Positions 46,899 to 59,124 of a stretch of DNA of 64,000 nucleotides are shown here, piece by piece. Numbering within the stretch: the first letter of the stretch is position 1; each line of letters begins with the position of its first letter. The notes beneath the pieces were generated by a model. It was not told the DNA's origin. It searched no databases and saw nothing but the letters and a program-made list of their open reading frames with translations. This DNA is from Nereocystis luetkeana (taxonomy: Eukaryota; Sar; Phaeophyceae; Laminariales; Laminariaceae), in contig JARUPZ010000003.1 in the NCBI GenBank assembly GCA_031213475.1, positions 6,006,740 through 6,070,739 on the forward strand, read 5' to 3'. The translations under genes were made by a program, and so were the position numbers.

Positions 46899-48737
46899 AT
46901 GCGCTCTTTCTCTCTTCTGGCCACCGTCTTTGCTGCCACCGTAGCAGTCTCTTCCGGTAAGCAATGCGTTTGGGTCGGTTCGAGCGATAAATAAGGGACG
47001 CAACCACCGTCTGGAGATTTGAACGTAGTGTGTTGCCGCGCCATCGAGCGATTTCGTTGGTGATACCGATCGCGTTGGATAGCGAAAAGGATCGTCTTCC
47101 TTTCGTGCCCCAAAAGGTACACGAAGGTACCCCGATAGCAGTAATTACAAGTAGTGGTAGTGTTGCCGCCGGGCTGGGCTCACAGGGTGCATTTACTTGT
47201 GGCCCACTCTGTGTTATGTTGCCTTGCGACGTTCGATGCCGTACTATGCTCGAGTACGTCATTTAGTGCGCCATGTACTCTAGATTTGGTATGCATGCAT
47301 CTGCGGGTGAGTTTTCTGCTCGAGGTGTGGAATATCCGACTGGAAACGCCCAGGCTATATTGTTTGTTTCGTTCTCTGTTTCATGGAGCTGGTTGTATCA
47401 TCACTCACTTAAGTTCCATCCAAAACCATTTAACTTCGCTTTCGCGCACATCCATGCTGGGTGGCATATGTTTGGAGAGGCAATGGCACGGAGACGTCCA
47501 CGCGATTTTTTAACCTTTGCTCATCTTCCAATTGAGTCGTTTATCTCTCGGAGTGAGGTTTTCCGAGTGCCGCTTGCCCTCGAACGTTACCTTGATGTTA
47601 CTTGAAATTATAATACTGCAATCTTAAAATGGGGCACACTTCGACCGATCACTCTGTTATCACCTCAAACGGATTGTCGGCCTTTTCGTATCTCCATGAA
47701 GACACCGACCTGAGAGTTGCCTGCGTTTTGAACATTGAGGGCGTTCGGTGCTGCTGACGATCGCTCGTTTTTTACCTTGTATATACGACCGTACCTGGTA
47801 CGTACCTGGCGATATTTATTTACAGCCACCACAAGTGGCTGTAGGTCGTAGAATGGCAAATCTACACAATCAGGTACTGGTACCTGTTTCGAGTATCGAC
47901 AGCTACTTTGGATTCCCAAAAGCCTATTCTGTGGCGAGGGGTTTTACATTACGTGGGTGACTGCCAGGCACCTGGCACCTGGTTTCTTCATCGGCCATGT
48001 CGGCTGCAGCGGTATCGTATTTATGTACTTACGTGGGGCCGTCTAAAACATATTATGCTGGGGGCAAGCCCTTTTAACGAGCTGCGACATCCTTGAGTAC
48101 ATCGAAAATACGATACATCGAATATGTAACTCCCCGCCCATACATGGAGAACATGCGACAGTTTGTTTTGCACCAATGGACAAAAGACGTGTAGCCTGAC
48201 ACTCCCTTATCCTGACCGCACTAGTTTACTTTTGCCTGCCCCGTCGAACGCCTGCCCGTCTCAGCCCTCGTCGATGCTGGCAAGAGGACAACCGTCAGTG
48301 TTTATTCCGCTGGGTATGACGAGAGGACATCGGACAACGGATGCAGCCCAGACGGTTGTATACCGGAGAACACTCGGGACAACGTTCGCGAGCCCAACTC
48401 TCGCTGGTCGTGCCAGGGCGATGACCTCCAGAGCTCTGATGGCGAAGACGGGTGCTGGATCGACTACTACTTCGACGACCCCCAGGACATCGTGAGAATG
48501 CGGATCGCCTTTCACAAAGGGTGCGAGAACGTCAGGACGCTGGACGTGTACGTGAACGATAACTACCACAGCACCATCGAGTCCAACGGCTACACGACCG
48601 GATACCAGAACTTCCTTATCAACACCGACGAAACCTCCAAGATCAGGCTTCGCCTCGCCGACTACGAATCCAACAGTGACGTGTGGCTGAGCCTCATCGA
48701 GGTGCGTCCTCGGGAAGCTGCCGAAAATCTGCAATGA
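46899..48737 (+). CDS. Gene D: secreted discoidin/F5-8C-like domain protein (two exons)
   Basis: Exon 1 is 46899-46956 and exon 2 is 48265-48737, phase 1, across a 1308 bp intron, the shortest of the family (donor GTAAGC, acceptor TCTCAG). The product has 176 residues: signal peptide 1-19 (MRSFSLLATVFAA...), then the galactose-binding-like domain at about 28-168 with the same R-W, W-I, F-H-K-G and W-L-S-L-I-E-V positions and the same five cysteines, and the tail RPREAAENLQ. The loop at 116-119 reads VNDN where A and C have EDDD, so the most acidic patch is lost in this copy. Loop 116-119 and residues 37-45 carry most of the differences within the family, which could alter ligand choice if these loops line the binding face (inference). 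Intact. Confidence 0.85.
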
Positions 48738-51700
48738 TACATATTTAGGTTCAAGGCTGGACAGTCTACTCTTCTGCGAACAGAGACCAGAAGAACTTTT
48801 TTACACCTATCGTTCAGAAGCATGACAATGGAACACACCTTTACCATAAACTCGACCCAAACGTTTTTTTTTTATATCTCCCAAGGCAGACGTATTCCTG
48901 CTGTGTAGGATGTCTGCTCACGTTGCCGGGTGGGAGCCGTGTTCTGTGCATGACGTAGCACATTCGTATGCGGATTGAATGTACACTACTGTGCAAATAT
49001 CTAACTCAGCATATCCGTAGCGGCATGGGTTGTATGAGGTGGAGTATCTTGAACGTGATACGAATGTCGGAGGTGTGAAACATTGTACCTGTACCAAGTA
49101 ATGAACACCACCTCTGCCCTCCGTGTGAACGGTATTGGTTATTTGAGGTCTGCCTGAAGCGAAACCTCGCATACTCATGTACTTACCCAATTTCTCTGCT
49201 ATAATCGCCACTAGTTATCACCCCCTCCCCGAGCCGGCAACTCCATCATGACCGAAACATGCACTGTAGATGGTTTGGTTGCCAGATATTTTCGTAGGAT
49301 ACGAGGAAAGCGTGTTTTGAGAGCGCAGGACACAACCCTTGCTTATACGCCCACTGAAACTCTATGTTGTATCGTGCGTAGCACCGTCAACCGATCTCCC
49401 CGGGGCCATACACTGTCCGATAACCGACCCGTAACCTCTTTGTTACCCCCTTGTCGAACGCATATCCTACGTCTGTAAGTAAGTGCCGATTGGGTCTATC
49501 CTTTGGCTCCAACGTTACTGTTCAGCCACGTTGCCGCCGCAATTGTGTATTGCATGCTTGCTCGGCAGTTTTGGCTTGTTATACTTACTTGGTGCCATTG
49601 AGTTCAACTGTATGCCCCAATGTTTCATTTATTTCTAGATATATATGTTTGCAACCCCGTGGGATGGGGCTTCGTCGTCAAGAGCGGCGATCGCCTCCCA
49701 CACTAACGATCGGAGCGAGTGGTCGACTCTCCGGTTATCGCCTGCGTGACTTAACCCAACTTGTTTGTTTTTTGTTACCTTCACACCTTCCTCGTTGCTT
49801 TCCCTCAGGTGAAGTTCATGGTGGACTAACATATCCTTCAAGCTCCGTTCGCCTCGAAGGTCCTCGAGCCGGAGACACCTGCAGAATGTCTACTTTAGCT
49901 GGATGTAATGCTTGATGCTTGAATGCTTAAGCGGGGCAGGATTGGTTTACGATTTAGTTCGAAGGAAAATAAGTGTTTTCAACCTGCTGGGTGTTTGGTT
50001 TCGATTTTGTGCGGTATCTTGGATGAGTACTACGGGCACGTAGCCGGTCGGACTCAATAGACCGTAACCTTGAATAATTTCCTTGGATAAAGACATACGT
50101 ATATTTTTTGTTTCGCCCGGTACTTTTCAAGACCACACGCGAATGCGTCGCAGATGTACGAACTATGTACAATACGACCTAAGGGTGTTGCGGAGAGGCG
50201 TATATCGGCGTGGCCGTGGACGGTGCAGCCATGGCAGCAGCTTCTTCAGCTAGAGAGAACTAGATGAATCTTTCCATTTGTTTTTGCGACCCCGGACCCT
50301 GTTTCAGTTGCGACCGAGAAACACACTCGCCCTGGTAAGTCGGTTTCCATACCATTAGATGTATACAGTGAATAAAAAAAAACCCGACAGGCCTAGAATT
50401 GGGGTGTTAGGGTGTGAGGCAGAGCGTCAACGTGCGCACGGGTTTGATGTAATTTACCGCCGTACCTTGCTTCGGACAGTGTGGTTGTGTGGTAATGCTT
50501 TGGCGAGCTTTGGCCCACCGATATTTGACTGCAGTACAGTAGTGTAAAGTGTTGGGCGAATACGTTGCTGGAATACCTCGTAAACACGTGTGGATATTGT
50601 ATTAGGTATATCGAGTCACTTTGATGGGGAGTTATCAGCAGTGGCAGCAGCGAATGCCAGCGGTGTAAGGATTTCCTTTTTTTTGCCGGGCGGTGATCTC
50701 GTAGGGACTGCAGTTGCGGAAAGCCAGCCACCGCTAGCTGCACTCGCGTGTTGACGGGTATCTGGAAATAAAAATGAAGCACACAAAGCAACAAACTAGT
50801 GCTTCAATACTCCTGCAGTCGGATTCTTTCCGTGATGCGCCGTTACTAGCCTGTAGAGCTCGTATCACGGAGGAATCAAGAATGTATCGACATCGCAGGA
50901 ATCTTTTCACGTGCTATAGCGTCTAACTTGAGCTCTTACTGTGGTTTGTTGCAGTTTTTTTTTTAAACAGAAATGTTCGTTGATTTGGCAACAGTAGCTC
51001 GACAGCATGCTTTCACCATTCGCACCACTCAGGCCTAAGATGACCCTGATAATATGTGGTAGTTTGGGCGGCAGTAGTAATGCTAAGAACACAAATGCTC
51101 CTCCTTTCCATGTCCGACAATATAATGTTCAAAGACGTCTATTGTGCGGTAGGAGTTTTTTGTGTTCCCCCGAGAATGTGGACACACAATATGCAGATGA
51201 CAACGTCGTACTTCTATGCCAAGGTTTTCCCCATGAAGGACCGAAATGCGGTATATAGTTGCCATTGCACAACGCCTTCATTTTCTGAAGACAAAACGTA
51301 GGGATCATTTGTTACGCGAGTTTTTAATATATGCATGCGCACTCTTGTCGCTCACATATGGTACGTGGTGTAAACAAAGGGCCCGCGCTGCGATTGAAGG
51401 CCCATCATATTGATCCATGGTATACGCAATTTCGCTCTCCATGACATTCACTCAGCACATACAAACATTTGCCAGAAATTTGGGCACGCACGTACTCGGC
51501 AAAAGGTTGAATAGTCGCGTCCTGGGCGTCATATCCCGACAACAAACGTCTACCATCACTCAAGTCCACAACTCCCAGTCTGAAAGCACCAACGATTAGG
51601 GTGACTAATCCTAACGCACAATCGCGAGAAACGAGTAACTTTGTATAAGTAGTCACGATCGTCTATTGCGCCTTGTGCTAAGGGTCGTTTGCCGCGGTTT

Positions 51701-51790
51701 GGACACGCACATATCTTGATGAAAATCATCCAAGCCTTCTATCGGCGAACATTTCGAAGTAGTGAAACAACTTTAATTTCTTCAAAGGAA
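48738..51790 (+). other. Downstream block of unit D
   Basis: No gene. Anchors as in the other units: GATACGAATGTCGGAGGTGT (~49058), CAGGTGAAGTTCATGGTGG (49806), GATGTACGAACTATGT (50153), GCGAATACGTTGCTGGAATA (~50557). Both insertion sites used by family-3 MITEs in unit B are uninterrupted here. Confidence 0.5.
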
Positions 51791-52079
51791 CGCTCTCATA
51801 TTAACAATCCAACCACGTACAGTGGATAGTCGTTAGAAGCCTTTTCCTCTGTCGAAGACTAAGTGGTCTGGAGAGGGGTGTGAGCACCACGAGTAGACTC
51901 CAGAGGTTGGCAGGGGCTTCCAGGCTGAGAGTAGGCACGTGTCGGTTGCCTTGCGGAAGCTGTGATGCCTGTTTGCCAGGGTCAACATGAGAACCACTAA
52001 AACGGTATTTTGGCCACACCCACAGGGCAGTGTTTAGCACTTGTTGGCGTTCGCGTGGATAGCCGTGGGCAGTCATTCA
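51791..52079. other. No gene recognised
   Basis: 51830-51920 shares words with B 26975-27070. Nothing else. Confidence 0.35.
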
Positions 52080-52310
52080 TGCTATACCATAGCCTCCCCA
52101 AGGCATCGTATGGCGTGGTCTCCAAGGCATCCTATGGCGTGGCATAGGCTTCCACGGCACGCCGTGGCATGCCATGCGTATGGCAATCACCGCGGCAACC
52201 GCCACAACATACCCCACGGCACTCCATGGCAACCCCGTAACATGTCATGGCAAACCCAACGGCACCCAGCTGTCCACGGTACCTAGGGTTGGTGTTGTGG
52301 TCAGGGTTTT
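52080..52310. repeat. GGCAT/CATGGC-rich cryptic palindromic tract
   Basis: About 230 bases built largely from GGCATCxTATGGCGTGG, CACGGCA, GCCATGC and CATGGCAA words, many of them self-complementary (GGCATGCC, GCCGTGGC). Spacing is 10-25 bases without a fixed period. Confidence 0.6.
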
Positions 52311-52327
52311 ATGGTATGCCTCGGAGA

Positions 52328-52363
52328 CCCGTGGAAGGTTCCGTGGAAGGTTCCGTGGAAGGG
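52328..52363 (+). repeat. 12 bp tandem repeat, three units
   Basis: CCGTGGAAGGTT repeated at 52328, 52340 and 52352 (last unit CCGTGGAAGGGT). Confidence 0.9.
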
Positions 52364-53600
52364 TTTGTCGTAAGTGGTGGCATGGCAATGCGACGGTATG
52401 TCGCGATGAAGGACTATAATGTATATCCCCTGCGTCATCCTCGTCGTGCATATTATCAATACGCTGTACTGTCAGGACCACCTTGCAGCCCGCGATGCTC
52501 ACCTGTTTTCCAAAGGTTCGTGCCAGTCTAGCGTCGGCGTGCAGTTTAGATCACCTTTCGTTGGCTACTTTGTGCTAAAATGGCAAACAAAACTGCACGC
52601 TTTCGTTCTTCATAAACTTGTCGACGAACAGCTAGGTATTTTGTTCCAAAGCAACTTGGCAAGTCATTCGGTTTTTTAACAAGCCGCACGTTCCCGAATT
52701 TGTCTATCTAGTAAGTTGTTCCGCCAACTATGTGGGGTTCTAAACCAGCTCCAGATTAGGAGTTGCGACACTCGCCGCCGTTCGCGGAAGGAAGCAAAAG
52801 CGTGAACGCATGCTTGTACTCCCATCACCACGCTCTTTTTCATCACTTCAACTGGACACCGACGTTCCTTTACAAATGCATTTTTCTTGTGGCTGTGGAG
52901 GTCAGGGAAATTCGTTTGCGCTAAAACACTCAACCCCTACCTTGACCCCGTGGTATATATAACGCATGGGGCAGTCCGGCGCTTCAAGTACTGCCACAAC
53001 GGACGGGAAAACCACTCGACTACCACAAGGTACAAACATGTGTTCTGGAGGGCGCCGTCGACTAAAGGCCTTCAGCACGGACGAATTCATTACGGCGAAT
53101 CATTGTGGGAGGGAGATGTAGCGTGGGCGGTGTTTACGAGCCGCTGGAACAGTCAGTACCAAACACCTCCATGGAGACCTCGCTGAATTAGATACCACCG
53201 CTCCGACACCTGGGGTATTCGCGTTCAGGCGGGGTGCCCGTGGTGACGTGTGCTGGCACTGCACTACAACCCGTCGTGAGGCAGGAAGCCGACAGTGGTT
53301 CCTAGCTCTACTCGCCTAGGGGTGATCTGAGACGGCGGGGCCTAAGGGCTGAGGGTCGACAATATGGCGACTCTGCCGAATACCGCGCTCGAGTGGTGCC
53401 GAGTAAGAGTTTTAGTGGGGTGCGTCGACCCCGCGATAAACCAAAGAGAATCTTCCCTCGGGACAGACCGCAGATATGATTCGGAACACCTTCGAATCAC
53501 GCCACCACTACACCGTTCAAAGCACAGGCAAGGAGAGGGCGAGCAAGAAGAAAAACAACACCCTTCTGGGTCGAGATTGCAAGGTGTCTACAATGGTCAA
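52364..53600. other. No gene recognised
   Basis: Open frames of 60-100 codons on both strands, none with a motif. The stretch lies between the GGC-rich tract and the conserved open frame at 53603. Confidence 0.35.
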
Positions 53601-53602
53601 GA

Positions 53603-53962
53603 TTGAAAATCAAACAATACCTCGATGTTAGTGTGGGATGGGGGCAATGGCCTGCGGTGATTGCCGGCAGGAGTTGGGTTCCTATCTGCCGTATCTACAA
53701 CATCTACATCAAACTGGCGGTAGCGGTGGAGTACGATCTGGGGTCACCGAAGCCCCGTGATACCACCCCGTCTCGGGTTGCCGATGTCGCGGAGGGAGGG
53801 TATGTCACAATCGCTCACGGAGATATTGCAGTTATTGACATGCAGGTCCCAGTGTGGCGATGCTGCAGATCAAGAGCAAGTGCAGCATCTTGGAGCCCAA
53901 CCACCTTGGAGGACCTAGTCGACATTGATATGGTTTCTATCGGGCTCACCGCCTCAAGATAA
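53603..53962 (+). other. Open frame of 119 codons with a decayed paralogue at 27240-27625
   Basis: The frame encodes VGWGQWPAVIAGRSW, VPICRIYNIYIKLAVAVEYD, then DVAEGGYVTIAHGD and DIDMVSIGLTAS. The same residues in the same order are recognisable in unit B, where the frame is broken. Open reading here and protein-level similarity there suggest a former or present exon. It has no start context, splice sites or domain I can name, so I do not call a gene model. Confidence 0.35.
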
Positions 53963-54289
53963 ACCCACGTGTGGACATCTATTCTAAGGGCGGTGGCCAT
54001 TGTGTTCATAGCCTGTTCGAATTACATTGTAGGTAGCTCGACGATTTTCTACCGGTCGCGACGTTTTGCCCCCGATTGATCGGATGGACCAAGTAAGCTC
54101 ATCCCACGGCAGGGTTTGCCTTTTTCTGACCGAAACGCTTTTGATCCGCCGAGGTCCTCACGTGAGCAACAGGTATTTCATATACCAGTTATTTCGGTAT
54201 CATACTGGCACATACCGTGCTTAGGTTAGAACTAGTACTGAGGTCGGGATGCGCGAAAAAAGGTATCTTCGGACTCATGCTTCGGGTGG

Positions 54290-56330
54290 GACACTGAGCA
54301 TCTCATGTGAGCAGCTCGGAGGAATAAGGCACCACGCCCGTCGTGGTCTCGTTCAGCGGAACATGATGCGCGGTTTCTGGAATGGCAACAGCTCGTTGTA
54401 CTCAGGATGAGCGTTACACGTGACCACGAGAAAGCGACGAGAAGGGCCATCGGACAGCGAAGACAACACTGAACCCTTATCCCGAAGCGATAGAGTATGG
54501 CAAGCTTCAACTCCAAGTGCGCACAGGGGTGAGCCTAACAAGCGGTCGCTGCATTTGTCCAATGACATGTTGCATAGTGAGGAATAGTAGCAGCGTTTCA
54601 AGGCAATAACGGGCGACGACATGTAACTCGCGAAGGCGACTCAAGGTAATACCCCATGTGGACCGTAAAACAACGGACAGAGCCGATGTCTGAGTACTTT
54701 TTTCGCCGCCTCGTTAGGGCAACAGGGGCCGACAGCATGCAAGTCCGCCGTACTTCCCTATACAAACTGGGACAAAAACCCATCAAGGCTACTCAAAGCT
54801 TTGGAAATTCGTCTGCCGTTTGAGCGATCCGGTTCGAGGTGCGCCAGAGGCTGAAAACGTAGGCTACATCAGCACTGGCAATGTAGGTGCCGGCTCTCCG
54901 GCCAAGGATAAAAAAAAAGCTCGGATTCTGCACCCGCGCCAAACACACACCGTTATACCTCCACTATGCCTCAGATCTACACTTTGGAGGAAAAAGGCAT
55001 TGCACATTGCGAAAAAAGCATGCGAGCCTGTGATACGTTGTCAAGCAGGAAAACGGCTGGTCATCCTGAGCAGGATGATTTTGTTGTCTACGTTAAATCA
55101 GATCCTCAAAGTCGCTCGCCACTGCACTAAGTGCCCAGACACACCCACCCACTCCGTACGTTCTCGGGTTGATCTGCAGAATTAATGACCTGCAGTTAAG
55201 AATCTGATCAGCCCAAAGTAATGAACGGCAAAAGCGTTTCTGGGGTTCTTTCGTTGGTAGCTTCGCGCTCGTGGACGAGTGATTTGGTGGGTGTGCGTGC
55301 TGCAGGGCGGTACGATTGCCCCCAGCACTGCTCTGTTCAGTAGAACGTGCCCATGAGATACACGCGCCTTTTCTCGTAAGGACATACTGGGAGTAAGCTT
55401 GAGCTGTGCCGTGTGACAGGTTTTGGTATTCGTTCGTACTCGTTGCAGTCGACACGTTCCGCAGTGAAATATTACGTACGGCAGGAAATATCTTGCCGTT
55501 GAGCTTTGAATTATGGTCAGAAAATGAGCGGATAAAACGTTCGCAGATCACGGACCTAAATTTCATACTAATGAAGTGGTGGCAAGGGATTTTCATCGTT
55601 TTCTGCTTTGCGACCTTTACCGAGGAGGGCTGGTGTAAACGAAGGCACAGTACGGAGCGTACTGAGCGAATACTTCTGTAGAATAGATGCCTTGTAAACC
55701 AAAATGTGTATCTCATGCCCCGTTACACTCGTTCTTGGCGCCTGCTTGTGTGCGGGCTCGGGAACCTTGGGTACATCTAATTTGTGGTTCAAATATTTAC
55801 ACCACTGACTTTGGGTAAGGAGATGCCCAGAAAGCTCAGATAGATGTGAGGCGTCTGTGGCCGGCACCAGGTTATCACCGATTCTGAACACCATCGGCAA
55901 TTCGCAAAACATTTTCAAGCTCAGAAATATTTTGCTGGCGTCCCGTGAGGAGCGTTTTTTCATATATGTATGGCACGATTTCTTGTTTACCCTAAGACAC
56001 CACTTGTGTTAGGGGGCCGAAGCGACGTACTCATAGCACGTCGACACGACCTTCTGTAATCTAGATAGCGTATATACGAACACTGCGCCGATGTGAACCC
56101 TGCTTGACCGTGCCACCGGTTTCGGGTCCAGTGTAGCTTCGCTCTTTCCCACGTTTCTCGGTGGGCGCACGTGGCGGACGCCCCTGAAATGTGGGGAAAC
56201 GCAGAAAACTGAGGATCGAGTACGTAACAACGGTGAAAGTGCGTGCTGTGCTGCAAGGCCCATCGATGTGTGCTGCTGGCACTAAGTCGGTGTTGCTTCA
56301 ATATCTCAACAATCTCAGTCACGTCCGATC
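54290..56330 (-). other. Minus-strand protein-like block, unit D copy
   Basis: The longest copy of the block also seen at B 27990-30076 and C 42080-43110. A 207-codon minus-strand frame (55093-55716) contains KLNGK, NVSTATSTNEYQNLSHG and PTKEPQKRFC, matching minus-strand B near 29000-29250 in other frames. EACHTLSL and LSDGPSRRFLVVTCNAHPEY lie near 54400-54520. The family is not recognised. Confidence 0.35.
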
Positions 56331-57320
56331 TGTACGCGGTGCAGGCAATGGATTAAAATCCACAAGAGTCCCCACGACATTGTTGTTCACCGGACCCCAC
56401 AACAAGCAGGACAACACCGTGCAAATGCGTACAATGATAACAGTACTCACTGTAATGATGAGTAACGACAATGATGATATTCGACAGCGATAAATGCTTG
56501 TAGCTGTCGTCCGTAATGTAGTCATTTAGCCGATGCTTATTAATAGTTGTTTCACACTGCTGATAGAGGGCATCTGATCAGTTTCCGTCAACGTCGACAG
56601 GACGTAGGACGTTTAGACCTGTATCGGCAGCACGAGTTTCAGCTTTCAAGAACTGTTTTCTCACATATACGCAGTTGTTTCAAATTATCTGCGTACCGTC
56701 AGCACGACATCCAATACTGCTTCCGATTGAAGATTCCACGATCACAGTGGTGCGAAGTATACCATTGCTGTACTTCGTGACGAGACCGTCTTTACTCTTT
56801 GCTGGATTTCCAAGACCCTACCTGGTGTGCCGCACGTTACACCGTGCGAAGGCATACTCAAGTATTTGTAGACGGCTCATCCTTGCTGACAACGGTGCGC
56901 GGATGCACACATATATCGGCTCACATAACTTATCAAATAAAAGTAGCGTCTGGAACTGCTCGAACCCACTAAGGTCGGATATCACAAGATAATTCGAGTT
57001 CGGTACGATGTTGATATTCAATAAACTCGTCGATACGATTTCGACATTATTTCATACGTCAACGCTACCGATCAGTGCCGGCCTTAAAAACACGGGGGTG
57101 CCAGGGGACGGAAGGCAAAGTGCATTCCGTGCGATGTATCGAAACCGTCGATGCGATATCTCTACCTACAGGTGCGAGTTTTTGCCCCCATCCATGGAGA
57201 ATTGGGATTTTTGCGTTTTACATGCTGCAGTAGATGGTGTGTTTATTGCCAATGTTTCTCGTCGAACCGAGGCCGTAGTGCAGTTGCAGACTTCGGGCAG
57301 TACTAAACTTGTTTGAGAAG
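56331..57320 (+). other. Distal block of unit D
   Basis: 56570-56830 aligns loosely with C 43240-43420 and B 30310-30330 (TTTCCGTCAACGTCGAC). A frame at 57008-57316 is open but shows no motif. No gene is called. Confidence 0.3.
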
Positions 57321-59124
57321 CAAAGAGTGTAAAATATCAATCGATTTTTAGTGGGCTACGATATATGTCGCCCGAGCATCGCCAATTAATTACATATCAC
57401 TGGATTTTTTCGGGCTTCAGGATGAAAGACAACTTCAAGATGAAACGTAAAAAAATCGAAATCGCTCGAAAGATACCAAGAAAACATTTTTTTTTCTCGT
57501 GTCTGGGGTGGGTAGAAGTCACCACAAAGCACCACCTCGCGAATTTCTGGTGTCCTACGATCTCGCATCATCTCTCCCCGCCGCAAAAACGAAAAATCGA
57601 ATTCTTACCCGCACCGCGAACGGCCGTAATAGGTGAAAACCGTATGGGACATTAAACGGCGACCGAGGGTCCTAGAACCCCAAATATCAGCGAGGTTGTG
57701 CCTTCTGGTGATATCTACCCACCTACCTCCGAAACGAGAAAAAAACGTTGGCTTCCTTGGTGTCTTTTGAGCATTTTCCATTTCATCCGCATTTCATCCT
57801 GAAGTAATATTTCCTCGTAAAAAACGAAGATATCCTGTTATATACCAGGTGTACGGGGGTGGTACCTCGTACTGTATTCCATTCAACAACGATGCAAGCG
57901 AAAAACAAACGCCTTGCTTCGACGAAAGTAATTGCTCTACTCCTCCTGCGTCAACGGCGTGTCATTCCCGTTGGCCCTTGGGATTGATGAAGTGAACAGA
58001 CTGACTGCCTGACGCTGTCCCTCCGTTTGTAATATCCCTTTTGTACTATACTACATTCTGGTGTTGACCTTACATCGGTGGCTCTTGGCCATGTGATATA
58101 CCAACCAGAGAGAAAACCGCGGCACTTGCAGAAGACTGGTGGGAAGATTAAGTCTACAGGTACGCTGAGAATACACGGAGAAGGCGTTGTGGTACAAACA
58201 CAACAAACAACTTTGGCCATCAGTCGTGGCCTCGGAACGGTGGGAGAAGTGGAAACTAGTAAATACACGCGGCTGCATTCTGACGCACGAGAGGGACGTC
58301 TTGCCCCGCCAACAAAACTTTCCGCGAAAGTACAAATGGCCAGGGGATGTTATGAATAGCCTTATTGGCAAACAGCATCGTAGGCTGTACATTTGGCGCA
58401 CGGCTTTACGCATGCATGAAAAAGTTTCGTAAGGATGCGCCCAATCACAGCCTTTAAAAGCATGAAACCCAGAGCAATCAAATGAGAATTTGGCAAGGAA
58501 TATAGAGGGACAGGCGATGACGAATACCACGAGATTATGCCGCTCTTCCGTGCCGATAGCTGTGGTGAGAGCAAAGGCGTGGCGCGCACGAGAGAGAGAC
58601 AGGCGACTAGCACCATACGACAGCACTCATTAACCTGGTATTAATAGTAAACCATTTTAGGCTTCAAATTTGAAGATACATACGAACTTCGCCATTCTTC
58701 ACTGGCTATAGAGTAGGACACACTCTGCCTTATACTACGTTCGAACCTAGCTCGAAATAAAAGAATACTACGTGAGTGTTGTGGCCTACACTACCAATAG
58801 CTACGAAGCTGTGCATGGGCGACGAGAAATTCGAAACTTGACATCCCACCGGCTGTACCACACGGTGGTGCTACAAGGCGATACATTTTGAACAACCATT
58901 CCCTTGTCTGTACCGATACAAAGTGTTATGTGTGCCTGTAGATGTATGCCACCTTAGGGTGTTGCTTGCAACCAATGCTACAACAGGGAAACATACTTGT
59001 ATCTACAGTACTTAAAAACGAAACGAGAGATTATATATGTGTCGGCGAATGATCTGAAGCATGTGCGGCACACTCAACAAACGAAACATGTAGACTGATA
59101 AACACATGTGTAACACACCCACGG
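57321..59124. other. No gene recognised
   Basis: Only overlapping short frames on both strands (for example 58051-58626 minus). No repeat or transposon end found. Confidence 0.35.

Noticed and set aside
55093-55716. 207-codon minus-strand frame as an intact gene
   Set aside because: Its counterparts in B and C match in different frames and with breaks. No domain is recognised, so it is listed only as part of a protein-like block.
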